Below, one piece after another: positions 36,618 to 45,823 of a DNA stretch of 64,000 bases. A program made the position numbers and the translations under genes. Each line of letters starts with the position of its first letter. Within the stretch, counting starts at the first letter, position 1. The notes under the pieces are model-generated. The model searched no databases, was not told where the DNA came from, and saw nothing but the letters and a program-made list of their open reading frames with translations. Source of the DNA: Planctomycetota bacterium (GTDB lineage Bacteria; Planctomycetota; UBA11346); contig BJHQ01000003.1 of assembly GCA_014193115.1 (NCBI GenBank), forward strand, positions 66,768 to 130,767, read 5' to 3'.

Positions 36618-37934
36618 CTACCGATCCACCATCATGCAGCGGATTTCGGCTTCGGCGCACAGCTCGCCATCGACCGTGGCCTTGGCGGCGCAGGCGCTCA
36701 TCCGGCTGCGCAGGCGGAGGACTTCGACCTCGATGCGCAGCTGATCGCCGGGACGGACCGGGCGGCGGAACTTGGCCTTGTCGAGGGACATCAGGAACGG
36801 CACCCGGCCGCCGCCGGCCACGGCGCGATCGACTTCACCGAGCTCGTTGAGCAGCAGCACGGCGCCGGTCTGGCTCATCGCTTCGAGCTGGAGCACGCCG
36901 GGCATCACCGGGGCGCCGGGGAAATGGCCGGTGCACCACGGTTCGTTGGCGGTGACGTTCTTGATCCCGGTGATCCGCTTGCCGGGTTCATAGGCGACGA
37001 TCCGGTCGACCAGCAGCATCGGATAGCGGTGAGGCAGCAAGTCGAGGATCCGGGCGAGGTCGAAGACGAACGGCGGCAGCTCGGCGGCGCGGATCTGGCG
37101 GTTGAGCGCCTGGACCAGCTGCATGTTCTCGCGGTGGCCGGTGCGCACCGCGATGATGTGGGCGTTGAGGTGCCGAGCGACGTGGGCGAGGTCGCCGATC
37201 AGGTCGAGGACTTTGTGGCGGGCGGCTTCGTCCTTGAAGCGCAATTCGTTGTCGATGATCCGCACGCCATCATAAACGCAGGTGTTCTGATAGGTCGCGC
37301 CCTTGCCCAGCCCGGCGGCGCGCAGGGCTTCGACTTCTTTCGCCAGGCAAAAGGTCCGGGCCGGGGCGATCTCGCGGACGAAGGAATCTTCGCCCATCTC
37401 CAGTTCGACCACCTGGGGCGCCGGCAGCGCTCCGCCGTGGTCGTCGAGGGTGTAGGTGATCTTCAGGCCGTTGCGCCAGGGCAGGGCGACGATCGAGGCC
37501 TTGCCTTCGCCGATCGCCACCGGCGCGGCCAGGTCGAAATGGGGCCGTACCGCGTCCTGTTCGACGATCCCGGCGGAGCGCAGCACGTCGCAGAAATCCC
37601 TGGCCGAACCGTCGAGGCCGGGCAGTTCGCCCGCCGACAGTTCGATGATCAGGTTGTCGAGTCCGAGGCCCTGGCAGGCGGCCAGGCAGTGCTCGGTGGT
37701 GTGGACCTCGACCTCGGTTCCGGCGATGGTCTGGACCAGCGCGGTGCGACGCATGCGCTGGGCAAGCCGGTCGGGGTGGCTGGTGATCGCCGGGCGTCCG
37801 GGCAGGTCGGCGCGGACGAACACCCGGCCGGTGCCAGGCGGGGCCGGACGGAAGACCACCGTGCAGGATTCACCGGAATGCAGGCCGATACCGGTGACGG
37901 TGGCTTCGGCGGCGATAGTTCGTTGGCGACTCAT
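36618..37934 (-). CDS. lpxC/fabZ: Bifunctional UDP-3-O-acyl-GlcNAc deacetylase / 3-hydroxyacyl-ACP dehydratase
   Basis: 438 residues from MSRQRTI (37934). An upstream in-frame ATG (37961) adds only nine residues and is not needed. The N-terminal LpxC part catalyses the committed step of lipid A synthesis: zinc ligands in TTEHCLAAC and ARHKVLDLIGD (His and Asp four apart), and the catalytic His in RTGHREN. The C-terminal FabZ part (about residue 295 on) has the PHRYPMLLVDR and GHFPGAPVMPGVLQLEAMSQ motifs with the active-site His and Glu. This fusion is typical of Bacteroidetes, planctomycetes and relatives. It lies 73 nt downstream of lpxD. Confidence 0.95.
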   Translation of the reverse strand: MSRQRTIAAEATVTGIGLHSGESCTVVFRPAPPGTGRVFVRADLPGRPAITSHPDRLAQRMRRTALVQTIAGTEVEVHTTEHCLAACQGLGLDNLIIELSAGELPGLDGSARDFCDVLRSAGIVEQDAVRPHFDLAAPVAIGEGKASIVALPWRNGLKITYTLDDHGGALPAPQVVELEMGEDSFVREIAPARTFCLAKEVEALRAAGLGKGATYQNTCVYDGVRIIDNELRFKDEAARHKVLDLIGDLAHVARHLNAHIIAVRTGHRENMQLVQALNRQIRAAELPPFVFDLARILDLLPHRYPMLLVDRIVAYEPGKRITGIKNVTANEPWCTGHFPGAPVMPGVLQLEAMSQTGAVLLLNELGEVDRAVAGGGRVPFLMSLDKAKFRRPVRPGDQLRIEVEVLRLRSRMSACAAKATVDGELCAEAEIRCMMVDR

Positions 37935-38007
37935 GGGGCTGTTCTGGGGGCCAGTGGCCAAAGGCCGGGGCGCAAGCGTCGCCGGGGCGTCGCCGGTCGC
38001 GGCCCGG

Positions 38008-39108
38008 TCATAGAGGGTCCGCCGTCGCCAGGGATTCGAGCCGGCGTTCCAAAGCGGCGATGCGGTCGGTCAGGTCGCGGATCACCCGCAGCTCGCCGCC
38101 ACCGCGGGCGAGGCGGCGCAGGTTGACATCGAGCTGCTTGGCGAGCTCGTGGTCAATGGCTGGGCTGCCGCGCAGGATTGCTCCGGCGGGCTGGTTCTTC
38201 GAGACGCCGGACTGGCCGGCGACCATCACGCCCTCGCCGATTTCGATGTGCCCGGCGAGTCCGGACTGGCCGCCGAGCACCACCCGGTCGGCGAGCTTGG
38301 TCGAACCGGCGATGCCGGCCTGGGCGACGATCAGGCAATGGGCGCCGACCTGGACATTGTGGGCGATCTGGACCAGGTTGTCGATCTTGGTCCCGGCGCC
38401 GATCCGGGTGGTGCCGAAGCGGGCGCGGTCGACCGTGGTGTTGGCGCCGATCTCGACGTCGTCCTCGACCACCACGTTGCCGACCTGGGGGATTTTCATG
38501 TGCCGGCCGTCGACCGGGGCATAGCCGAAACCGTCGCTGCCAATCACCACCCCGGGATGCAGGATCACCCGGGAACCGACCGTGCAGCGTTCGCGGATGG
38601 TGACCTGGGGCCAGATCAGGCAGTCGCGGCCGACCGTCGCCCCCGAACCGATGACGACGTGGGCGTGGATCGCGGTGCCAGCGCCGATCTTCGCTCCGCT
38701 GCCGATCACGACGAACGGGCCGATGGCGACGTTCTCGCCGATCAGCGCGCCATCGGCGATCACCGCGCTGGGATGGATGCCGACCGGCGGGCGCTCGGCC
38801 GGCGGCGCGAACTGCTGGACCAGGGCGCCGAGAGCGGCGTCAGGATTGGCGACCACGACCTGGGCAACGCCGCGATTGGTCAGGACCGGGTGCTCGGCGC
38901 CGACCAGCACCGCCGCCGCCCGGGTGGAGGCAAGCTGGGATTCGTACCGTGGATTGGAAAAAAAGCTCAATTCACCCGGACCGGCATCGGCCAGGGCAGA
39001 GAATCCGCTGAGCAGGGTGGCGGCGTCGCCGATGACCTTGCCGCCGAGCAAACCGGCCACCTGGCCGGCGGAGACGCCAGCCGGGCCGGAGGTGACGCGC
39101 TGGCTCAC
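38008..39108 (-). CDS. lpxD: UDP-3-O-(3-hydroxyacyl)glucosamine N-acyltransferase
   Basis: 366 residues; GTG start at 39108 overlapping the stop of the OmpH-like gene (GTGA). Uridine-binding N-terminal domain ([20 protein letters not shown]) followed by a left-handed beta-helix of hexapeptide repeats from about residue 105 ([20 protein letters not shown]). The catalytic His is in [16 protein letters not shown]-terminal helix carries [16 protein letters not shown]. It adds the second acyl chain in lipid A synthesis, acting just after LpxC, whose gene is next. Confidence 0.95.
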   Translation of the reverse strand: MSQRVTSGPAGVSAGQVAGLLGGKVIGDAATLLSGFSALADAGPGELSFFSNPRYESQLASTRAAAVLVGAEHPVLTNRGVAQVVVANPDAALGALVQQFAPPAERPPVGIHPSAVIADGALIGENVAIGPFVVIGSGAKIGAGTAIHAHVVIGSGATVGRDCLIWPQVTIRERCTVGSRVILHPGVVIGSDGFGYAPVDGRHMKIPQVGNVVVEDDVEIGANTTVDRARFGTTRIGAGTKIDNLVQIAHNVQVGAHCLIVAQAGIAGSTKLADRVVLGGQSGLAGHIEIGEGVMVAGQSGVSKNQPAGAILRGSPAIDHELAKQLDVNLRRLARGGGELRVIRDLTDRIAALERRLESLATADPL

Positions 39109-39782
39109 TTGGGGGCGCCCTCGCCGGCCGGGGCCGCTGGAGCCGGGGCTGCGACGGGTGCGGCCGGGCCAGGAGCTGGCGCCGGAGCCGGGGCCGATGG
39201 CAGGGCCGGCGGGCCTTCGGCGGCAAACCGCTGGTTGGAATAGGCCAGGAAAGCATCAGTGATGTCGAGGGAGTCGTCGGCGTAGAGCACCGCGTGCAGC
39301 CCGAGCTGGAGTTCAGCCTGCTGCATGGTGGCGTCTTCGAGTTCGGGCTGGGTCACCTGGGCGACCATCAGCACCCCGCGCTGCTTGCAGAAATCCTTGA
39401 GATGGACCCGCACCCCGGCGAAGGCCCCGCGCAGGCTGTCCATCGCCTTGCGGTCGATATCGCCCTTCATGCGCTCGAAGTACTGCTTTTGACGGAACCG
39501 GGCGACCTGGGCTTTTTCCTGTATTTCTCCGAAGCGATCGCTTTTCGGATTGAGCGCCTGGATGGCGTTGTCGAGGCTTTTGATCTCCTGGTCCATCTCG
39601 GCCAGCTTGGCTTCGGCCTCGGCCTTGATCTTGCGCACCGCTTCGAGGGGCGAGCTGCACAGCTTGGAGGTCCGCATGATCTCCTGGAACCGCAGGATCG
39701 CGAGCTTGGGCATGGCGGAGGGTGGATCGGCAGCCAGCAACGGAGCGATGGAGAGGAGGGCGAGCAGGAGGACGGAGCGCAT
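39105..39782 (-). CDS. Skp/OmpH-family periplasmic chaperone-like protein
   Basis: 225 residues from ATG at 39782, giving the signal peptide [21 protein letters not shown] long charged helical hairpin follows (about 30-130: [40 protein letters not shown]), as in the tentacles of Skp. A strand-rich end ([20 protein letters not shown]) completes the OmpH fold. The C-terminal 35 residues are Ala/Pro low complexity. The position before lpxD matches the classic skp-lpxD neighbourhood. It guards unfolded outer-membrane proteins in the periplasm. Confidence 0.88.
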   Translation of the reverse strand: MRSVLLLALLSIAPLLAADPPSAMPKLAILRFQEIMRTSKLCSSPLEAVRKIKAEAEAKLAEMDQEIKSLDNAIQALNPKSDRFGEIQEKAQVARFRQKQYFERMKGDIDRKAMDSLRGAFAGVRVHLKDFCKQRGVLMVAQVTQPELEDATMQQAELQLGLHAVLYADDSLDITDAFLAYSNQRFAAEGPPALPSAPAPAPAPGPAAPVAAPAPAAPAGEGAPK

Positions 39783-39889
39783 AGGAGGCGGAAAAGTAGT
39801 GGCCCCCGCTGGCTGGGATAGCCCGAAATCCGCCCGGCCCAGGCTCGCTTGGGACCGACCGGCCGGCCTGGATCCCCGTTTATGCAGAT

Positions 39890-40012
39890 GAACCGCCAAG
39901 GCGCCAAGACGCCAAGGAAAAAATGGGCTGATTGCTGCTCTGACCGCAGGACCACCTGATGGTTTTGCTTGCTATCGTCCAATCCCGTGGCGCTTTGGCG
40001 TCTTGGCGGTTC
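39890..40012. repeat. Well-preserved MITE-like element with CGCCAAG arms
   Basis: The left arm 39890-39917 (GAACCGCCAAGGCGCCAAGA...) and right arm 39988-40012 (...TTGGCGTCTTGGCGGTTC) are inverse copies around about 70 bp of unrelated sequence. It sits in the divergent promoter region of the skp-like and small helical genes and creates a false in-frame ATG at 39959. Confidence 0.8.
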
Positions 40013-40066
40013 CCAAACTGCGTTTTCCGGGTTGATCGGTCAGGGCCGGAGCGCAGCGTCCGGGCC

Positions 40067-40312
40067 ATGAACAAGCAGGACCTCGTGAATCTCGTCGCCG
40101 CCAAGACCAGCCTGCCGCCGGCGATGGCGGCGGTGGCGGTGGAGACCGTGATCGGCTACCTCCAGAAACAGCTGCCGGCGCCGATCGCGGCCCAGCTCAG
40201 CAGTCTGGTCGATCCAGGTGCTGGTGCGGCTGGCGCCAGTGCCGGCAACCTGGCCGACCTGGCCAAGGGTCTGCCTGGTGGCCTCGGCGGTCTCGGCGGG
40301 CTGCTGAAATGA
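40067..40312 (+). CDS. Small helical protein, DUF2267-like N-terminus
   Basis: 81 residues from ATG at 40067. The first half is two amphipathic helices (MNKQDLVNLVAAKTSLPPAM, then AVETVIGYLQKQLPAPIAAQ), similar in rhythm to DUF2267 or HU N-terminal helices. The second half is Gly/Ala/Leu-rich and ends GGLGGLGGLLK. No signal peptide. A family name is tentative and the function is unknown. Confidence 0.65.
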   Translation: MNKQDLVNLVAAKTSLPPAMAAVAVETVIGYLQKQLPAPIAAQLSSLVDPGAGAAGASAGNLADLAKGLPGGLGGLGGLLK

Positions 40313-40343
40313 CCTGGGAGCGCCGCGCGCCAGCGCGGCTGGC

Positions 40344-40385
40344 GGAGCGCCGAGCGCCACCTCGGCTGGGGGCGCTCGGCGCTCC
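40344..40385. repeat. Perfect 15-bp inverted repeat (GGAGCGCCGAGCGCC family)
   Basis: Arms GGAGCGCCGAGCGCC (40344-40358) and GGCGCTCGGCGCTCC (40371-40385) with a 12-nt loop. It lies between the small helical gene and the helicase start. Related GGCGCTCGGCGCTCC sequences recur near 52610 and 57285. It may serve as a terminator-like stem, but there is no T-run. Confidence 0.75.
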
Positions 40386-40403
40386 CTGCCGGCCACGTCC
40401 CCG

Positions 40404-42989
40404 GTGATCCTGCCTATCGACGCCCATCTCGCCGCTGCTGTGGCGGCGGTGCGCGAGCGAGGCGCCTTGGTTTTGACCGCGGCGCCCGGCGCCGGAAAGA
40501 GCACCCGGCTGCCGCCGGCGCTGCTGCCAGTGGTCCGCGGCCAGGTGCTGCTGCTCCAGCCGCGGCGGATCGCCGCGCGAACGTTGGCCCGGCGCATTGC
40601 CGACGAACGCGGCGGTCGTCTCGGAGACGAGGTCGGCTATCAGGTGCGCTTCGACAAGGTCGGCGGCGAGCGCACCCGGCTGTGGGTGCTGACCGAGGGA
40701 CTGCTCTCGCGCCGGCTGCAATCCGACCCGCTGCTCGAAGGCGTCGGCGCGGTGGTGCTCGACGAGTTCCATGAGCGGTCGATCCACACCGACCTGGTCC
40801 TCGCCCACCTCGCCGAGCTGCGCCGCGGGCTCCGCCCCGATCTGGTCGTGGTGGTGATGTCGGCGACCCTCGATCCCGGACCGGTGGCGGGATTCCTCGG
40901 TGATTGCCCGGTGATCGACGTGCCGGCGCCGGTCTTCCCGGTGACCATCCGCCACCAGCCGATGGATCGCCAGACCCGGCTCGAAGAAGCGGTGGCGGCG
41001 GCGGTGGTCCAGGCCCTCGCCGCTGATGATCATGGCGATGTGCTGGTTTTCCTGCCCGGGGCCGGAGAGATCCGGGCCTGTCAGGCCCGTCTGTACGACC
41101 TGCCTGGTCTGACCGTCCTCCCGCTGCACGGGGGGTTGCCGGCGGACGAGCAGGACCGTGCGCTGGTCCCGGCACCGGATGGCACGACCAAGATCGTGCT
41201 GGCGACCAATGTCGCCGAGACCTCGCTGACCATCCCCGGCATCCGCACGGTCATCGACAGCGGCCTGGTCCGGATCGATCGTTTCGATCCTGAGCGCGGC
41301 CTGGACCAGCTGGTGCTGGAGGACTGCTCCAAGGCCAGCGCCACCCAGCGCGCCGGCCGGGCCGGGCGGACCGCGCCGGGACGATGCTGGAAACTGTGGA
41401 GCCAAGCGGCCGAAGTCCGCCGCTCACCGGCAACCGATCCCGAGGTCCACCGGGTCGATCTGGCTCCGACCTTGCTGCTGCTGAAAGGCTGGCACGGCGC
41501 AGATCCCCGATCGTTTCCATGGTTCGATCCGCCGGCGGCGGACCGCCTCGACCACGGCGAGGATCTGCTCGCCCTGCTCGGTGCCACTGCTGCGCCGTGG
41601 ACGGCGTTGACTGCGGTTGGCGAACGGCTGGCCCGCCTGCCGGTGCATCCCCGCCTCGGCCGGCTGCTGCTGAGCGCCGCCGATGCCGGCCAGCCGAATT
41701 TCGGCGCGACTGTGGCGGCGCTGATCGAAGGTCGGGACCTGCGCTTGCGCGAAGCTCCCGGCTCGGCCCAGCCCGGCGCTGGCGACGCCGATGTGCTCGA
41801 CCGCATCGACCGGCTGGAACGTGCCGAACGCCAGCGTTTCGATCCGTCTTTGCGCAGCCAGGGCATCGACCCAATCGCCGCCCGCGAGGCCGCCCGGATC
41901 CGCGACGACTTGCAGCGCATGGTCGCGGGGAGCTCCGCTGGAAGCGCTGAGCGCCAGCTCGGCAACAACGATTCCTTTTTGCCGCGGCTGCTGCTGTCGG
42001 CGTTCCCCGACCGGGTCGGACGGCGCTCTGCCCCAGGCGCCAATCGCGGGATGCTCACCGGCGGCATCGCGGTCGAGATCGATCCGGCATCGTGCCTGAC
42101 CAATCGCCCCGGCGAGCGGAAAAGCGAGCTGTTCTGCGCTACGGTGGTCCAAGGGCTGAGCGGCCGGAAAACCCTGGGATCGACCACGCTCGTCCGCCAG
42201 GGCTGCCTGATCACCGAAGCCGATCTGATCGCGGTGGCGCCGACCGCGCTGCGCCGTGAGGACCGGGTGCGCTACGATGCTGGCCTGGGCCGGGTGACGA
42301 CCCAGGCCGGCACCTGGTACCGCGACCTGGCCCTGCGCCTGAGCGACGGTGCCCAAGCCGATCCGGAGCGGATCGCCGCCTGCCTGGCCGAAGCCCTGGC
42401 ACCACAGGCTGCCGCGCTGATCGCCGCCGAGCCCGAGGCCGCCGCTTGGCTGGCGCGGCTGCGCTGGCTTCGCCGGATCTCACCACGGGTCGACCTGCCC
42501 GAGATCGGCGATGCCGTGTTGGCCGAGCTGATCGCGGGCTGCTGCGCCGGCCATCGCACTCGGGCTGAAGTCGAGGCTGAACCCAAATTGCCTCGGCTGG
42601 AAGGTCTTCTTCAATGGAATCAGCGACAGATCCTGGAGCGCTTGGCGCCCAGCCACTGGACCGCGCCAACCGGCAGTCGGCTGCGCCTGGACTACGCCGA
42701 GGCGGCGGTGGCGACCGATCGCCGCGGTCCGGTCCTGGCCGTGCGCTTGCAGGAATTGTTCGGTCTGGCTGAGACTCCCGCAGTCGCGGACGGGGCGGTG
42801 CCGGTGACCCTGCATTTGCTCGGACCGAATTACCGGATCGAGCAAGTGACCACCGACCTGGGCAGCTTCTGGGCCAACACCTATCCCCAGGTGCGCAAGG
42901 ATCTCCGCGGCCGGTATCCGAAGCACAGCTGGCCCGACGATCCGCTGGCCGCCCCGCCGGTGTGCAAAGGCCGGCCGACCCGCGGCTGA
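40404..42989 (+). CDS. hrpB: ATP-dependent helicase HrpB
   Basis: 861 residues with GTG start at 40404. DEAH/RHA superfamily-2 helicase: Walker A TAAPGAGKSTRLP (about 25-37), motif Ia QPRRIAART, motif II DEFHERS (120-126), motif III MSATLD, and motif VI TQRAGRAGRTAPG (about 312-324). The HrpB-specific C-terminal part has SAFPDRVGRRS and FWANTYPQVRKDLRGRYPKHSWPDDP at the end, diagnostic of HrpB over HrpA. Length is usual for the family. Its role in bacteria is still poorly defined (RNA processing or repair). No obvious operon partner. Confidence 0.94.
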   Translation: MILPIDAHLAAAVAAVRERGALVLTAAPGAGKSTRLPPALLPVVRGQVLLLQPRRIAARTLARRIADERGGRLGDEVGYQVRFDKVGGERTRLWVLTEGLLSRRLQSDPLLEGVGAVVLDEFHERSIHTDLVLAHLAELRRGLRPDLVVVVMSATLDPGPVAGFLGDCPVIDVPAPVFPVTIRHQPMDRQTRLEEAVAAAVVQALAADDHGDVLVFLPGAGEIRACQARLYDLPGLTVLPLHGGLPADEQDRALVPAPDGTTKIVLATNVAETSLTIPGIRTVIDSGLVRIDRFDPERGLDQLVLEDCSKASATQRAGRAGRTAPGRCWKLWSQAAEVRRSPATDPEVHRVDLAPTLLLLKGWHGADPRSFPWFDPPAADRLDHGEDLLALLGATAAPWTALTAVGERLARLPVHPRLGRLLLSAADAGQPNFGATVAALIEGRDLRLREAPGSAQPGAGDADVLDRIDRLERAERQRFDPSLRSQGIDPIAAREAARIRDDLQRMVAGSSAGSAERQLGNNDSFLPRLLLSAFPDRVGRRSAPGANRGMLTGGIAVEIDPASCLTNRPGERKSELFCATVVQGLSGRKTLGSTTLVRQGCLITEADLIAVAPTALRREDRVRYDAGLGRVTTQAGTWYRDLALRLSDGAQADPERIAACLAEALAPQAAALIAAEPEAAAWLARLRWLRRISPRVDLPEIGDAVLAELIAGCCAGHRTRAEVEAEPKLPRLEGLLQWNQRQILERLAPSHWTAPTGSRLRLDYAEAAVATDRRGPVLAVRLQELFGLAETPAVADGAVPVTLHLLGPNYRIEQVTTDLGSFWANTYPQVRKDLRGRYPKHSWPDDPLAAPPVCKGRPTRG

Positions 42990-43101
42990 TCTGGCGACGC
43001 CAGCGGGCGGGGTGAACTGCCAAAGCCCAGGGAAATATGCGGGAGATGCATCGTGCAACAGCGTTGGACAGGTGCGACTGCCCGGCAGGGGCCAACCGCG
43101 C

Positions 43102-44205
43102 TTACACCGCCCGGACGAAGCCGCCGGGCTGCTTCTTCACCAGCCGGCGCAGTTCCAACGACAGCAGCACGGTGCTGATCACCGAGGGTGGCAGGTCGCA
43201 TACCCGGACCAGGTCGTCGACGCCACGCGGGCTGTCGTCGAGCATCTGGTAGATCTGCTTTTCGCGGCCGGTCAGCGCGGCGGCGCGAGGCGATTCCTTA
43301 GGTGCGGCTCCCGCGCCTTTGCTCAGGGTGAGCAGCGGTTCGACCTCTTCGAGGATATGATCGACGCTTGCCACCAGGGTCGCGCCATCGCGGATCAGCT
43401 GGTTCGATCCGGCGCATTCCGGATTGTCGATGCTGCCAGGCAGGACCAGCACCGGCCGGCCGAGTTCGATCGCCAGGCGGGCGGTGATCAGGGCACCGGA
43501 TTTTTCGCCTGCCTCAATCACCAGGGTCGCCAGCGACAGGGCAGCCACCAGGCGGTTGCGCCGCGGGAAATGACCGGGCGCCGGCGGCGTGGCCATCGGG
43601 AATTCGCTGAGCAGGGCGCCGCTGCCGGCGGCGATGCGCTCGGCCAGCGCGGTGTTTTCCTCAGGATACAGCGCACCCAGACCGCTGCCGAGGACCGCGA
43701 CGGTGCGTCCTTTGCCGGCCAGGGCGGCTTCGTGGGCGATGGTGTCGATGCCCCGGGCCAGGCCCGAAACCACCGTGGCGCCGATCCGCGCCAGCCCGGT
43801 GCTGAACCGGGTCGCCTGGCGATGGCCATAGGCCGACGGCCGACGCGGACCGACCACCGCCACCGCCAGCTGGTCGCTCGGCTCCAGCGACCCGCGCATC
43901 CACACCGCCAACGGCGGATCGGCCAAGGTCGACAACGCCCGCGGATAATCGGCGTCCTCGGTGGTCAGGATGCGCACTCCAACGGCCACCGCCGCAGCCC
44001 GTTCGGCGGCCACGGCGTCGCCGGCCCGGGGATCGCAAATCTTCCGCGCCCGTTCCGGTCCGATCCCGTCGATCGCCATCAGGCGATCCATCGACCAGCG
44101 GAAGATCGCCCCGGGATCGTCGGTCTCGGCGAGCAGCTTGCGCGCAGTGATCGGCCCGAGTCCGGGGATCAGCGCCAGGCGGAGCAGGGCGTCAGCGGGG
44201 GTCAT
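43102..44205 (-). CDS. dprA: DNA-processing protein DprA
   Basis: 367 residues. N-terminal SAM/HhH-like region (LALIPGLGPITARKLLAETD, MAIDGIGPERARKI), then the Rossmann-like DprA core (VVGPRRPSAYGHRQA, VSGLARGIDTIAHEAAL, TVAVLGSGLGALYPEENTAL, EFPMATPPAPGHFPRRNRL, SGALITARLAIELGRPV). The C-terminal winged helix is the DML1-like type (SPRGVDDLVRVCDLPPSVIS). It loads RecA on incoming single-stranded DNA during natural transformation. It is the last gene after the small membrane-protein array, whose final copy overlaps it by 14 nt. Confidence 0.95.
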   Translation of the reverse strand: MTPADALLRLALIPGLGPITARKLLAETDDPGAIFRWSMDRLMAIDGIGPERARKICDPRAGDAVAAERAAAVAVGVRILTTEDADYPRALSTLADPPLAVWMRGSLEPSDQLAVAVVGPRRPSAYGHRQATRFSTGLARIGATVVSGLARGIDTIAHEAALAGKGRTVAVLGSGLGALYPEENTALAERIAAGSGALLSEFPMATPPAPGHFPRRNRLVAALSLATLVIEAGEKSGALITARLAIELGRPVLVLPGSIDNPECAGSNQLIRDGATLVASVDHILEEVEPLLTLSKGAGAAPKESPRAAALTGREKQIYQMLDDSPRGVDDLVRVCDLPPSVISTVLLSLELRRLVKKQPGGFVRAV

Positions 44206-44503
44206 CGTGCTTCGGTACAGAGGGGTATGCTCCCATACAGCAGGGCATGGGGCTTGGTTTCCAAAGATAAATATAAGCCCGGAGCTCTGCCTGTAGACCC
44301 AACGCCTCGGAGGTCAATTGCAGCGGCGCATACAGCGTCGTCACTGCCTGTTTTGGCCAAAGCCACTCACTCGGCTGGAAAACATAATAGATTAGCCATG
44401 CCGCCGGCCCAACGCCGAGTACATACAGCACCAGCACGACCGGCGTGGCCGCCAGCCAAAACGTCCAGGTGAGGTCGGAACGGGTCGCGCGATTGTCGCT
44501 CAT
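44192..44503 (-). CDS. Small membrane protein array, copy A (diverged, longest)
   Basis: 103 residues from MSDNRATRSDL (44503); overlaps copy B by ATGA and dprA by 14 nt. One N-terminal membrane helix (WLAATPVVLVLYVLGVGPAAWL, about 14-35) carries the array signature LYVLxxGP. The following external segment keeps TLYAPLQL but then diverges from the PLDWYIHLW ending of its paralogues, finishing in YIYLWKPSP and a tail rich in Pro and His. Function unknown; see the array finding. Confidence 0.7.
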   Translation of the reverse strand: MSDNRATRSDLTWTFWLAATPVVLVLYVLGVGPAAWLIYYVFQPSEWLWPKQAVTTLYAPLQLTSEALGLQAELRAYIYLWKPSPMPCCMGAYPSVPKHDDPR

Positions 44504-44733
44504 GGATACCCGATCCACAGATGAATGTACCAGTCCAGCGGTTCCTGCATGAAGGTGTGGTTATGCAGCCAGACGACCGGCGCATAGAGCACACTAAATA
44601 CTGTGGTGATTTCAGGCCCAGTGATCCACGCCACCGGGCCGATGCTGAGCACATACAGCACCAGCACGACCGGCGCGGCCGCCAGCCAAAACGCCCAGGT
44701 GGATTCGGAACGGTTCGCGCGATCGTCGCTCAT
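44500..44733 (-). CDS. Small membrane protein array, copy B
   Basis: 77 residues from MSDDRANRSES (44733). Helix WLAAAPVVLVLYVLSIGPVAW, then VLYAPVVWLHNHTFMQEPLD and the ending WYIHLWIGYP. Nearly identical to copy C at both ends, but its loop (ITGPEITTVFSV) differs. Overlaps copies A and C by ATGA, so translation is chained. Confidence 0.75.
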   Translation of the reverse strand: MSDDRANRSESTWAFWLAAAPVVLVLYVLSIGPVAWITGPEITTVFSVLYAPVVWLHNHTFMQEPLDWYIHLWIGYP

Positions 44734-44978
44734 GGATACCCGATCCACAGATGAATGTACCAGTCCAGCGGTTCTTGCAGGAAGGTGTGGTTGTACAGCC
44801 AGACGACCGGCGCATAGATCACCATGGCCACGGGCGCGATCTCAGCCTCAACGCCGGTGTGAAGAGCTAGCCACGCCACCGGGCCGATGCCGAGTACATA
44901 CAGCACCAGCACCGCCGACGTGGCCGCCAGCCAAAACGCCCAGGAGGATTCGGAACGGTTCGCGCGATCGTCGCTCAT
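44730..44978 (-). CDS. Small membrane protein array, copy C
   Basis: 82 residues from ATG at 44978. Cytoplasmic MSDDRANRSESSW, helix LAATSAVLVLYVLGIGPVAW, loop ALHTGVEAEIAPVAMVIYAP and ending FLQEPLDWYIHLWIGYP. It can serve as the array consensus. Overlaps copies B and D by ATGA. Confidence 0.75.
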   Translation of the reverse strand: MSDDRANRSESSWAFWLAATSAVLVLYVLGIGPVAWLALHTGVEAEIAPVAMVIYAPVVWLYNHTFLQEPLDWYIHLWIGYP

Positions 44979-45223
44979 CTCTCACCCGATCCACAGACGC
45001 TGGTACCAGAGCAGCGGTTCTTCAGGAACGTATGGTCGTGCAGCCAGACGACTGGCGCATAGATCACCATGGCCACGGGTGCGATCTTAGCTTCAACGCC
45101 GGTGTGAAGAGCTAGCCACGCCACCGGGCCGATGCTGAGCACATACAGCACCAGCACCACGGGCACGGCGGCGAGCGCCAGCGGCCAATGCGACGTGGAT
45201 CGAGAAGCGCCGTCATCGCCCAT
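44975..45223 (-). CDS. Small membrane protein array, copy D, frameshifted C-terminus
   Basis: 82 residues from MGDDGASRSTS (45223). Identical in plan to copy C through VIYAPVVWLHDHTFL, then reads KNRCSGTSVCGSGER instead of QEPLDWYIHLWIGYP. Comparing the DNA with copy C (CTGCAAGAACCGCTG versus CTGAAGAACCGCTG) shows a one-base loss; restoring it gives LQEPLLWYQRLWIG. The altered end still stops at the ATGA overlap with copy C. Recently mutated or a sequencing error. Confidence 0.7.
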   Translation of the reverse strand: MGDDGASRSTSHWPLALAAVPVVLVLYVLSIGPVAWLALHTGVEAKIAPVAMVIYAPVVWLHDHTFLKNRCSGTSVCGSGER

Positions 45224-45255
45224 GGTCGGATCCGCCTTCGTCGGTGGGGTGACGA

Positions 45256-45525
45256 TCAGGGATGGGGCAGCGGAATCCAGAGGCCGATGTACCACAGCAG
45301 TTGGGTTTCGAGCCCCAGGCGTTCGCAGGTCCAGGTCAGCGGCGTGTAGATATGGGGCACCGATCCGGGATAGGGATACCAACCCGGCGGCAAGGTGTCG
45401 TGGAAATACAGCCAGGCGACCGGTCCGATGCTGAGCACGTACAGTACCACCAGAATCAGCGTGGCCAGGGCGCAAGAGACCCACAGCGGCAGCCGGCTGG
45501 ATGCGGCAACGGAAGGCTCGCTCAT
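45256..45525 (-). CDS. Small membrane protein array, copy E
   Basis: 89 residues from MSEPSVAASSR (45525). Helix VSCALATLILVVLYVLSIGP, then a distinct loop YFHDTLPPGWYPYPGSVPHI and the family ending YTPLTWTCERLGLETQLLWY, IGLWIPLPHP. It separates from copy D by 32 nt rather than overlapping it. The loop differs from B-D, suggesting an older divergence. Confidence 0.72.
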   Translation of the reverse strand: MSEPSVAASSRLPLWVSCALATLILVVLYVLSIGPVAWLYFHDTLPPGWYPYPGSVPHIYTPLTWTCERLGLETQLLWYIGLWIPLPHP

Positions 45526-45553
45526 GGCGCCAACCGGTCCCGCAGTAGGCGCC

Positions 45554-45823
45554 TTACCCGCAGGTGGGGAGCGCCGGCGTAGTTGCGAAGGACAGCCAAA
45601 AACCGAAGTACCATCCTAGCGGATACGACAGCACGGTGTGCTCGTTCAGCCAGAAGACCGGAGCGTAGACCTGGGACACCCAACCCGCTTCCTGGTGATG
45701 GACGAGGGTAGCCTCAAAGCCATAGAGCAGCGCTGGTCCGGCGCTGAGGACATAGACCACCGCCACGGACAATCCGGCTGCCAGGCCGATGGCCCAGGCG
45801 GGGACCTTCCGATCGTCTGTCAT
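45554..45823 (-). CDS. Small membrane protein array, copy F
   Basis: 89 residues from MTDDRKVPAWA (45823). Helix AIGLAAGLSVAVVYVLSAGPA, loop LLYGFEATLVHHQEAGW, then VYAPVFWLNEHTVLSYPLGW and YFGFWLSF. First intact copy after aroB. Its start overlaps the stop of the remnant copy by ATGA, the same junction found between intact copies. Confidence 0.72.
   Translation of the reverse strand: MTDDRKVPAWAIGLAAGLSVAVVYVLSAGPALLYGFEATLVHHQEAGWVSQVYAPVFWLNEHTVLSYPLGWYFGFWLSFATTPALPTCG

Noticed and set aside
36552..38126. 524-codon plus-strand open frame opposite lpxC/fabZ
   Set aside because: Antisense shadow of a GC-rich gene; the minus strand has full LpxC and FabZ motifs, whereas this translation is low-complexity Gly/Asp/His/Val.
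44975..45484. 169-codon frame extending array copy D upstream
   Set aside because: The extension translates copy E out of frame; the ATG at 45223 gives the family N-terminus.
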